18,948 nt of DNA from CAYSWS01 sp965603395 (GTDB lineage Bacteria; Patescibacteriota; WWE3; UBA101185; UBA10185), in assembly GCA_965603395.1 (NCBI GenBank), contig CBFDCV010000015.1:1-18948 (forward strand), in the 5' to 3' direction. Below are positions 6,872 to 13,719 of this stretch, one piece after another (the stretch's first letter is position 1; the number at the start of each line of letters is the position of its first letter). A program made the position numbers and the translations under genes. A model generated the notes under the pieces. It saw only the letters and a program-made list of their open reading frames with translations. It ran no database searches and was not told the DNA's origin.

Positions 6872-8524
6872 ATGCCTCAATGGAATGTTATTGCCGAATA
6901 TAATGAAAAAGAACCTATTTTAGACCAGTTGCTTAGTAGTAAAGGATTTGTGTCTTCTCAGGAAAAGGAGCTCTTTTTGAAACCACCCCCGTTCTCATAT
7001 TGGTTCCAAAGATTACCAAAATCCCTGCTTAGGTCTTTGAGGGAAACCAGAGAGTTGATCACAAAGAGTATAAAAGAAGAAAGAGCAATTGTAATTCATG
7101 GAGATTATGATGCTGACGGGGTATGCGCCACGGCAATTTTGTATAAAACTTTAAAGAATGAATTAAATTATGAGCATGTTTACGCATTTATACCCAATAG
7201 GTTCGATCATGGTTACGGTTTTTCAAAAAAATCGATCGATGCGATTATTGAAACCTTACCGATGGAAAAGCTTGAAAAAGGAGCAGTTTTCATAACCGTA
7301 GATTGTGGTATTACATCTGTGGATGAGGTTAGGTATCTTAAGGAGCAAGGTCATATAGTAATAATCACGGATCATCATCAAAAGCCGGAAGAGTTGCCGC
7401 CTGCCGATTGCCTAGTTTGGTACGATCAAGTAGTCGGCACAACTGTTGCTTACTTGTTAGCCAGGGTTTTAGGGAGTAAAGATAGGGATTTTATAGCGTT
7501 TTGTTGTTTGGCTACAATAACGGATCTCCAACCCGTTTTGGAGTTTAATAGAACTTTGGTGAGGGAAGGTTTGGACATAATTAATGAGAGACCGCCATTG
7601 GGAATAAAAAGTTTATTGGAGGTGGCGGGCAAAGCAAAGCTGGAAATTACAGCTTACGATCTTGGATGGATGGTGGGACCTAGGTTAAATGCGACCGGTA
7701 GAGTAGAAGATGCCAGCAATGCTTTAGATCTGTTACTGGAGCAAGCTCCCGAAAAATCAAAAGAAATGGCTTGGGAGCTCAATAGAGTAAATATGCAAAG
7801 ACAAGATAAAACCATAGAGATGTTTGAGTTAGCAGAGGATATTGACGAAGAAGATTTACCAAATATCATCATTTCCCATCACGAGAATTACCATGAAGGT
7901 ATCATTGGTTTGGTGGCTTCGAGATTAGCGCAGAAGTATCACAGACCGTCAGTTGTTATTAGTACAGCAAAGGATGTGTCAAAAGGGTCTGTGAGGTCAA
8001 TAAAGGGCATAAACATTATAGAAATCCTAAGAGGTATGGATGACGGCTTATTTTTAAGCTTGGGCGGGCACCCCATGGCAGCAGGTTTTAGCATTAATAA
8101 AGGAGATATAGGTGTTCTGAAAGATAGATTAGAGAGTTTTACTCAAGATAGTTTTGATGAAGAGATGTTAACAAAGACCACGGATATGGATATGGCCATA
8201 CCGGCAAATATTATAAATGAGAAATTTGTGGAAAGACTTGATATGCTCAGACCGTTTGGTATGGGAAACAGGCAGCCTGTCTTCGGGTCTTACGGATTGA
8301 AAGTGTCAGGAGTGAATGTAGTTGGTAGGGAGCAGCAGCACCTCTCATTAAGGTTTTATAATGACAAAGGCTTCTTAAAAGGTATATTTTTTAATTACAA
8401 GGATTATTTTGAAGGAGAAATTAAGATGGGAGATCAGGTGGATGCAGCTTATATTTTGAAAAAGAATGAGTTTAACGGAAGGATATATGTTGACCTTATT
8501 CTTAAAGATATTAAAAAAGCATAA
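6872..8524 (+). CDS. recJ: Single-stranded-DNA-specific exonuclease RecJ
   Basis: 5'-to-3' exonuclease on single-stranded DNA, used in recombination and mismatch or base-excision repair. 550 residues, close to the family norm of 560-580. DHH-domain motifs in order: HGDYDADGVCATA (DYDADG at 78-83), VDCGITSVDE and ITDHHQKP (DHH 167-169). The DHHA1 domain has SLGGHPMAAGFSI (GGH at 398-400) after ISHHENYHEGIIGLVASRL. A C-terminal OB-like segment (PFGMGNRQPVFGSYGLKVSG) follows. All metal-binding motifs are intact. It is packed behind secF; association of recJ with secDF is also seen in other bacteria. Confidence 0.95.
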   Translation: MPQWNVIAEYNEKEPILDQLLSSKGFVSSQEKELFLKPPPFSYWFQRLPKSLLRSLRETRELITKSIKEERAIVIHGDYDADGVCATAILYKTLKNELNYEHVYAFIPNRFDHGYGFSKKSIDAIIETLPMEKLEKGAVFITVDCGITSVDEVRYLKEQGHIVIITDHHQKPEELPPADCLVWYDQVVGTTVAYLLARVLGSKDRDFIAFCCLATITDLQPVLEFNRTLVREGLDIINERPPLGIKSLLEVAGKAKLEITAYDLGWMVGPRLNATGRVEDASNALDLLLEQAPEKSKEMAWELNRVNMQRQDKTIEMFELAEDIDEEDLPNIIISHHENYHEGIIGLVASRLAQKYHRPSVVISTAKDVSKGSVRSIKGINIIEILRGMDDGLFLSLGGHPMAAGFSINKGDIGVLKDRLESFTQDSFDEEMLTKTTDMDMAIPANIINEKFVERLDMLRPFGMGNRQPVFGSYGLKVSGVNVVGREQQHLSLRFYNDKGFLKGIFFNYKDYFEGEIKMGDQVDAAYILKKNEFNGRIYVDLILKDIKKA

Positions 8525-8531
8525 AATCTAT

Positions 8532-8537
8532 TAGAAT
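8532..8537 (+). promoter_or_regulatory. Possible -10 box before the MFS gene
   Basis: TAGAAT followed by seven bases (TTAACTA) and the ATG at 8545, inside the 20-base gap after recJ. The spacing equals that of other leaderless-type starts in the window. No clear -35 is seen. It would let the permease be transcribed separately from the secDF-recJ run. Confidence 0.35.
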
Positions 8538-8544
8538 TTAACTA

Positions 8545-9732
8545 ATGCCTTTTCATATATACTCAAAAATGCAACAAAATTTGGATTTTCACTTATATAG
8601 AGAGAAAATAGTGCTCAGCGAGTCCGCTGCTTTGTATTTAACCAACACTATGAGAGTACTGGCCGTTTCCTTAGTAGGCATTTTCCTACCTATTTATATA
8701 TTTAACATTTCAAAAAACTTTATATTTTTTAGGTCTGTTTTTACTCTAATATCCTTGATGCTCTTAGGCAATTTAATCTTCTCAAAGATACACTTTCAAC
8801 TTTCCATGATCATTAGTTATGTGTTTTTAGTGACCGAGATATTGTTGTGGTACTTATCGGCCGGGAATTTATTTCTGATCCTAGTTGCCGGAATTTTTGC
8901 CGGTTTTAAGGTTACGATGTACTGGGTCCCTTTCCACATTTTCTTTTTAAGAAAGGCAGGTAGAAAGATAAAAAGTTTTGGAAAAAATACCAGTAAACGC
9001 TTTTTCCTCACCAGAATAATTTCCAGTGTTGGGCCGGCCATAGGCGGTTTGATCATTATGAATTTCGGATTTAACGTGCTTTTTATGACCAGCATCCTTT
9101 TGTTGGTTGTGTCGGCGCTTCCTATTGCTTTAGTTATCCACGATTGGAAGCACAAGAAACACAACATGGTAAATGTAATTAGAAAATATTTATTAAGCGG
9201 AAAGTATAAGAGAATAGCCATTAGTTATGCCGGAGAAGGAGCTGACAGTCTTATTTATGTTGCTTTTTGGCCCATTCTTTTATATTTAGTCTTAAACAAC
9301 TTTGCAAAAATAGGTTTTATTAATTCACTTTCCTTTTTACTGTCCTCGATAGCTGTGTTGCAGATAGGCAAGCTAATAGATAAGTATGGCACATATAAAA
9401 TTCATGGTTTAGGGGTAATTATTAATTCTTTGTTGTATATACCTAGAATGTTTTTTAGAATTCCAGCCTTATTTTATTCCCTGGATGTAGCTGACAGGTT
9501 CGTTACAGGCATGTATTCGCTGCCCATTATGTCCAGAACATATGAAAAAGCCAGGAAACTAGGGGGTTCGGATTACATTTTATTTAGAGAGGTTAGCCTG
9601 CATATTGGCGCAATTGCGGTTTTAGCTTTAATTCTTGTTGCCATCCAGATAACAAGTACTTGGGTTTGGGTATTTGGATTAGCTATGATAGGTTCAATAC
9701 TAACTTTCTTGATAGAAACAGATAAGAATTAA
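8545..9732 (+). CDS. Major-facilitator-type permease of unknown substrate
   Basis: 395 residues, strongly hydrophobic with about 10-12 membrane segments by eye. A central Lys/Arg-rich loop (about residues 195-222, WKHKKHNMVNVIRKYLLSGK) separates two halves, as in MFS carriers. IGKLIDKYGTYKI in the second half resembles the MFS loop motif (G-x-L-x-D-x-x-G). AIGGLIIMNFGFNVLF in the first half fits an MFS helix pair. The substrate cannot be inferred. Last gene of the rightward run, 20 bases after recJ; its 3' end overlaps the converging small gene by three bases. Confidence 0.75.
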   Translation: MPFHIYSKMQQNLDFHLYREKIVLSESAALYLTNTMRVLAVSLVGIFLPIYIFNISKNFIFFRSVFTLISLMLLGNLIFSKIHFQLSMIISYVFLVTEILLWYLSAGNLFLILVAGIFAGFKVTMYWVPFHIFFLRKAGRKIKSFGKNTSKRFFLTRIISSVGPAIGGLIIMNFGFNVLFMTSILLLVVSALPIALVIHDWKHKKHNMVNVIRKYLLSGKYKRIAISYAGEGADSLIYVAFWPILLYLVLNNFAKIGFINSLSFLLSSIAVLQIGKLIDKYGTYKIHGLGVIINSLLYIPRMFFRIPALFYSLDVADRFVTGMYSLPIMSRTYEKARKLGGSDYILFREVSLHIGAIAVLALILVAIQITSTWVWVFGLAMIGSILTFLIETDKN

Positions 9733-9980
9733 TTATTAAAATTAGTATTGGAATCGAGCCATTTTAGAAAGCCTTTGCAATAAGAATAGTCTATGAGGTC
9801 CCCTTCTTCGCCTTGCAGCACCCTCTCGCACCTTTCCTTCTCATTTTTGATATGGTCTTTTTCAGCGAAGTTTTTTCGATTATAGTAATAAATGCCGATA
9901 GAAAAGGCTTGAACAATAAATCCAATGATCAGTATGACAAGAAATCCTTTAAAGGCAGCTTTTATGTACTTTCCATCCAT
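9729..9980 (-). CDS. Small single-pass membrane protein, unknown function
   Basis: 83 residues: one transmembrane helix at about 12-32 (GFLVILIIGFIVQAFSIGI), then a charged tail with two cysteines, C51 and C68 (ERCERVLQGEEG, DYSYCKGFLKWL), possibly a disulfide if the tail faces outward. I do not recognise a family. Support for reality: a TACAAT box seven bases before the ATG, a frame filling the gap exactly between the MFS stop and aspS, and sensible topology. It is divergent from aspS and convergent with the permease gene. Confidence 0.55.
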   Translation of the reverse strand: MDGKYIKAAFKGFLVILIIGFIVQAFSIGIYYYNRKNFAEKDHIKNEKERCERVLQGEEGDLIDYSYCKGFLKWLDSNTNFNN

Positions 9981-10041
9981 TACTTTTATTGTACAACAAA
10001 GATATGGAGAATATAATGTACAATAATAAAAGTATGGAAAG
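9969..10041. repeat. Inverted and tandem copies of a promoter/start module at the small gene - aspS divergence
   Basis: The minus-strand start region (9994 back to 9969) reads GTACAATAAAAGTAATGG then ATGGAAAG. The plus strand at 10018-10041 reads GTACAATAATAAAAGT then ATGGAAAG, so the two form a gapped inverted repeat of about 24 bases per arm. A third, direct, diverged copy lies at 9991-10010 (GTACAACAAAGATATGGAGA). Each copy carries a -10-like box followed by an ATG. It could be a local duplication, an operator pair or a source of RNA hairpins. Confidence 0.5.
9988..10024. promoter_or_regulatory. Overlapping divergent promoters of the small membrane gene (-) and aspS (+)
   Basis: Minus strand: TACAAT at 9993-9988, then seven bases and ATG 9980. 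Plus strand: TTGTAC (9989-9994, 4 of 6 matches to -35), 17 bases, TATAAT (10012-10017); a second box TACAAT (10019-10024) lies nine bases before ATG 10034. The plus -35 and the minus -10 occupy the same bases, so polymerase binding in the two directions should be mutually exclusive. Confidence 0.5.
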
Positions 10042-11434
10042 ATTATTAATTAGTAAAACAATAGAAAATATTGGTGAAAAGGTTAAGTTGATGGGTTGGG
10101 TAGGTACAAAAAGAGACCATGGAAAGATAACATTTATAGATTTGAGGGATGCGACCGGCATTGTGCAGTGCGTGGGCGTGGGTAAGATGGGAGAGTTAGG
10201 CACAGAATATGTGGTAGAGTTTGTAGGCACAGTAAAAAAAAGACCTGATAATATGGTAAACCCGGACTTACCTTTAGGCACTATAGAGGTTGAGGTTGAA
10301 GAGTATGCTGTGCTGAATGAGTGTAAGGAGTTGCCCATTCCTATAGATGTTGATGGCAGAGATATAAATGAAGAAGCCAGGCTAAAGTACAGATATGTTG
10401 ATCTTCGAAGAAAGAGAATGGCAGGGATTATCAAGCTTAGATCAGATTTCAACAAGGCTTTAAGGGAGTTTTTATATGAACGGGATTTTACTGAGGTTGA
10501 AACACCGATTCTGACTAAAGCTACTAAAGAAGGAGCTAGAGATTTCATAGTTCCCTCTAGACATCATCCCGGTAAGTTTTATGCTTTACCGCAAAGTCCT
10601 CAACAATACAAACAACTTATAATGGGGGCAGGAGTGGAGAATTATTTCCAATTTGCAAGATGCATAAGGGACGAAGACTTGCGGGCCGATAGAGGTTATG
10701 AGCACACTCAGCTTGATTTGGAAATGAGCTTTGTGGAGATGGAGGACGTTATGAGTACAGCGGAGGATATTGTCACCAAGGCTGTGAAGGCTGTGGGCGG
10801 CGTTATTAAGGACGAGCCTTTTCCAAAAATTGATTGTCAAGATGCCATAAAAAAATATGGGGCCGATAAATTTGATTTGAGAAGCGATGAAGAAAAGGAA
10901 AAAGGTGTGCTGGCTTTTGCTTGGGTAGTAAACTTCCCTTTCTTTAAGAAAGTAAATATTGAGGATGAAGCAGAATTGGAAGATGGAAAGAGCGGTTGGA
11001 CATTCACTCATAACCCATTCAGCATGCCAAAAGAGGATCACTTAAATTGGCATTTAAAAAAAGAAAATGTTAGCAAGATTGAAACATTGCAATATGACCT
11101 TGTGTGTAATGGTTACGAAGTGGGTGGAGGAAGCATCAGAGCACATAAACCGGAAATTTTAAAAGCTACTTTCAAGATCATGGGGTACAGTGACAAGGAG
11201 ATAGAAGAAAATATTGGTCATATGTTGAGAGCTTTTGAGTTGGGAACACCTCCACATGGCGGAATTGCTTTTGGAATAGATAGATTGATTATGGTTATAG
11301 CAGGAGAAAAATCACTTAAAGAAACTGTAGCCTTTCCCATGACCTCAAGTGGAAAAACATCCGTTATGGACGCCCCTAGTGCTGTAGATGATAAACATCT
11401 ACAAGAACTATCCATAAAATTAGATTTAAAATAA
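10034..11434 (+). CDS. aspS: Aspartyl-tRNA synthetase lacking the GAD insertion domain
   Basis: Class II synthetase charging tRNA-Asp. Order of parts: OB-fold (VKLMGWVGTKRDHGKI, FIDLRDATGIVQCVG), catalytic core with YALPQSPQQYKQLIMG, motif 2 IRDEDLRADRGYEHTQLD followed by LEMSFV, then YGADKFDLRSDEEKEKGVLA leading straight into FAWVVNFPFF, HNPFSMP, VGGGSIRAHKPEI and motif 3 GIAFGIDRLIMVIAG. Bacterial AspRS (about 580-590 residues) has a GAD domain of about 120 residues between the DLR and WVVDFP motifs; it is absent here, giving 466 residues. The start at 10034 is chosen because MERLLISKTIENIG matches the normal N-terminus and the upstream in-frame ATGs (10004, 10016) overlap promoter boxes. 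Whether it also charges tRNA-Asn is unknown. Confidence 0.95.
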   Translation: MERLLISKTIENIGEKVKLMGWVGTKRDHGKITFIDLRDATGIVQCVGVGKMGELGTEYVVEFVGTVKKRPDNMVNPDLPLGTIEVEVEEYAVLNECKELPIPIDVDGRDINEEARLKYRYVDLRRKRMAGIIKLRSDFNKALREFLYERDFTEVETPILTKATKEGARDFIVPSRHHPGKFYALPQSPQQYKQLIMGAGVENYFQFARCIRDEDLRADRGYEHTQLDLEMSFVEMEDVMSTAEDIVTKAVKAVGGVIKDEPFPKIDCQDAIKKYGADKFDLRSDEEKEKGVLAFAWVVNFPFFKKVNIEDEAELEDGKSGWTFTHNPFSMPKEDHLNWHLKKENVSKIETLQYDLVCNGYEVGGGSIRAHKPEILKATFKIMGYSDKEIEENIGHMLRAFELGTPPHGGIAFGIDRLIMVIAGEKSLKETVAFPMTSSGKTSVMDAPSAVDDKHLQELSIKLDLK

Positions 11435-11442
11435 TAATTTGC

Positions 11443-11448
11443 TATATT
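11443..11448 (+). promoter_or_regulatory. Possible -10 box before the carboxypeptidase gene
   Basis: TATATT in the short gap after aspS, seven bases before a GTG at 11456 and one base before an in-frame GTG at 11450. If it is used, the later GTG is the start and the message is leaderless. No convincing -35 is seen, and readthrough from aspS is equally possible. Confidence 0.3.
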
Positions 11449-11449
11449 A

Positions 11450-12538
11450 GTGATTGTGACGTTATCGATACTTCAAAAATTGCAGATATTATTAATTAAG
11501 GGCATCATCGCTCCAATATGGGCGTTGGATCTGGCAGCCAAATACACGTTTCAAAAAACATATGCCAGGGTTTTCGTTAACCTCTTACTACTATTTATGA
11601 CAGGGATCTTGATCTACTACCCGCTGAAGGGTTCTACTTTGTCAGAAAGTTATAGCCGGAAGATTTCCTTGTGGCATACAGGATTTGTAACCCAGATATA
11701 TGGTGTACCGGGAGCAGAAGAAGCTAGCGGGCAAGGTGCTGTATTAGGCTCAGTTGAAGCATCTAAGAAAACACCTGCTTTGGTCAGTAAAAGCGCTTTT
11801 CCCTATATATCAGCCAAGGGACACCTGATTATCGATAACAAAACAAATATAATACTCAGTGAGCATAGCATTCATAGAACGTTTGCCCCCGCTTCCACCA
11901 CAAAACTAATGACGGCCTTAGTGGCCTCAGATCTTTATGGAGAAAGTGAAATTGTGGAGATCAGTTCTATGTGCTCAGAAGTGGAAAGCACAAAGCTTTG
12001 GATGCCGGTGGGTTCAAAGTACACAGTTAAAAATTTGCTGTACAGCCTGTTGGTTAGTTCCGCGGGAGATGCTGGCTGCGCACTAGCCTCTTCCAAATTG
12101 GCACTACCTGCATTTATTGAGCGCATGAATGATAAGGCAGCGGAGGTTGGTATGACTAATACAGCCTTTACTAATCCTATTGGTTTGGATGGAGAGGACG
12201 GATCTCATTACTCTTCCGTATGGGATTTATACTTACTGTCCAAAAAAGCCATGGAAGCCCCTCTTATCAGGGAAATAGTGAGGACAAGAAATTATAGTTT
12301 TAAAGATGTGACCGGAGAGTTGGACATCGACATCAGTAATACCAACCAATTACTGTGGGACATTCCGGAAACAATCGGTGTTAAAACAGGCAGAACTTCC
12401 GGGGCAGGGGAAGTACTGATCTATACGTATAGTGATAAAGATAAAGATTTCACTATTATTGTCATGTCCAGCGAAGATAGGTTTTTAGATACAAGAAATC
12501 TTATCAATTGGACACTCTCAAGCTATGAATGGATGTAG
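11450..12538 (+). CDS. D-alanyl-D-alanine carboxypeptidase-like protein (peptidase S11), membrane anchored
   Basis: Family members trim the terminal D-Ala from peptidoglycan stem peptides outside the membrane. Residues 1-60 hold one anchor helix (about 41-59, VNLLLLFMTGILIYYPL); the S11 domain starts near 120. Nucleophile motif S149-T-T-K152 (APASTTKLMTAL) and K312-T-G (GVKTGRTSGAGE) are intact. The middle motif, normally Ser-x-Asn (as in SGNDA), reads S204-A-G206 (VSSAGDAG), so the catalytic Asn is replaced by Gly. NTAFTNPIGLDGEDGSHYS matches the family's HxS-type region. Starts with GTG; a second in-frame GTG six bases later is the alternative. About 15 bases after aspS; convergent with the next gene. 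Activity is likely but not assured given the altered motif. Confidence 0.88.
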   Translation: MIVTLSILQKLQILLIKGIIAPIWALDLAAKYTFQKTYARVFVNLLLLFMTGILIYYPLKGSTLSESYSRKISLWHTGFVTQIYGVPGAEEASGQGAVLGSVEASKKTPALVSKSAFPYISAKGHLIIDNKTNIILSEHSIHRTFAPASTTKLMTALVASDLYGESEIVEISSMCSEVESTKLWMPVGSKYTVKNLLYSLLVSSAGDAGCALASSKLALPAFIERMNDKAAEVGMTNTAFTNPIGLDGEDGSHYSSVWDLYLLSKKAMEAPLIREIVRTRNYSFKDVTGELDIDISNTNQLLWDIPETIGVKTGRTSGAGEVLIYTYSDKDKDFTIIVMSSEDRFLDTRNLINWTLSSYEWM

Positions 12539-12549
12539 GTTGTCATGGA

Positions 12550-13677
12550 TTAGTTAACTTTTATATGTTCAGGTGATACAGCAGGATAATAAAATGCAAT
12601 CGTACCCCCCTGAGTGCCGGCTGTAGTATATTTTCCTTCAAATACATATACGGGTTGAAGATATGGTTGTGAACTAATGTTATCGTAATAGGCAAGAAAT
12701 ATCCTATTTATGAAAACTTTTTCGACTAAGACAGGAGCATAAGTGACTAGGTTGTTGCTGCTATAGGGTAAAATACTCACTACCACGCCTTTATTTTGTT
12801 TAACGAAATTCCAGGCATCGGCCACATTTATTAGAGGGTAGGTTGCTTCGGAATTGGGTACGATCTCAGAAATGTAACTACCCATAATAGGGACGTTGTA
12901 ATGAAGGTCTTCTCTTTGAGGTTTTCTTAGAAATAGGTACACCATGCCTATTTGCGGATCAGGGCCTAAAAGAGGAACCTCATCGATGCTTCTGTAAAAA
13001 TCAACTCTGGCTATTTGAGCGTCCGATTCAGAATTGGTTTCTTTCATGGTGATGCCGGCAAATTGACCTAAGACAACTGTTTGGGTTCCTTCCTCATAAA
13101 GCTTATCGCTAAATCTCCCGACTTTTTTTAAGATATCCTTTGCGTATTCAACAGATCTTCCCTTGGTAATGGTGCCGCGAGGGAAAAAGCCGGCCTTGCC
13201 GTTAAGAGAAGTTTCAAGAGTGAGGTGTCTGTTGTTGGTATCTATTTCAAGCAAGCCGTTTGATGCTAGTTTTCTCCATTTATAAACGGGTTCTTTAAGA
13301 CTAGTGATGAGGTCGTCATCGTTATAGCCCAGCTCTCCGGCTGTATCGATGGCGTTTTTACCCTTTTCAAAAGAAGGAACTTTTTTCTTTACTTCATAAA
13401 CAGTTAATTTTTTGGGAATTTCTCTGGGAAGTTTTCCGTCGATGGTATCAAGTTTGAAGCTTGGTTCAAACTCTCCTTTAGTATTTTTTTCTACGAATTC
13501 TAATGGGGGAAGCATACCGAAAATTGGATTCGGCGGATTTTTTTCAGGAAAGAGGGCATTAAACAGGGCTTTAGCACCTGGGAAGAATAAAAGTAGAAAT
13601 ATATAATATATGATAGCAACGATTCCAAGCAGGACCATACCCTTTTTAGCCGTTTTGGATGCCTCTGTTAAAGTCAC
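12550..13677 (-). CDS. Unrecognised single-pass envelope protein
   Basis: 375 residues. A cytoplasmic start rich in Lys is followed by one hydrophobic helix at about 14-36 (MVLLGIVAIIYYIFLLLF), and the rest is soluble and presumably outside the membrane. The tail holds repeated aromatic strand-like segments (VYLFLRKPQ, IFLAYYDNISSQPYLQPVYV, GGTIAFYYPAVSPEH). The VYVFEGK-type ending loosely recalls YycH/YycI-like or PepSY-like folds, but I would not assign it. GTG start (MTLTEASKTAKKG); the alternative is the ATG 13 codons in. It shares a 42-base divergent promoter region with gltX and converges with the S11 gene, with 11 bases between the stops and no visible terminator. Confidence 0.8.
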   Translation of the reverse strand: MTLTEASKTAKKGMVLLGIVAIIYYIFLLLFFPGAKALFNALFPEKNPPNPIFGMLPPLEFVEKNTKGEFEPSFKLDTIDGKLPREIPKKLTVYEVKKKVPSFEKGKNAIDTAGELGYNDDDLITSLKEPVYKWRKLASNGLLEIDTNNRHLTLETSLNGKAGFFPRGTITKGRSVEYAKDILKKVGRFSDKLYEEGTQTVVLGQFAGITMKETNSESDAQIARVDFYRSIDEVPLLGPDPQIGMVYLFLRKPQREDLHYNVPIMGSYISEIVPNSEATYPLINVADAWNFVKQNKGVVVSILPYSSNNLVTYAPVLVEKVFINRIFLAYYDNISSQPYLQPVYVFEGKYTTAGTQGGTIAFYYPAVSPEHIKVN

Positions 13678-13683
13678 AATTAT

Positions 13684-13713
13684 ATATTATCATGTAAATC
13701 TTTTTGGTAGAAT
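13684..13713. promoter_or_regulatory. Back-to-back promoters of the envelope-protein gene (-) and gltX (+)
   Basis: Plus strand: extended -10 TGGTAGAAT (TAGAAT at 13708-13713), six bases, then the gltX ATG. Minus strand: TAATAT (13689-13684) six bases before, or GATAAT (13691-13686) eight bases before, the GTG at 13677. Only 42 bases separate the start codons, so each promoter's -35 position falls on the other's -10. Both starts look leaderless. Confidence 0.5.
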
Positions 13714-13719
13714 GGCCTT

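Noticed and set aside
9949..10548. 199-codon open frame on the minus strand overlapping aspS
   Set aside because: Low-complexity Ser/Leu-rich translation, antisense to the well-conserved AspRS N-terminal half; it also conflicts with the better-supported 83-residue gene.
10586..11041. 151-codon minus-strand open frame inside aspS
   Set aside because: Antisense to conserved AspRS motifs, no family resemblance; a shadow of codon usage.
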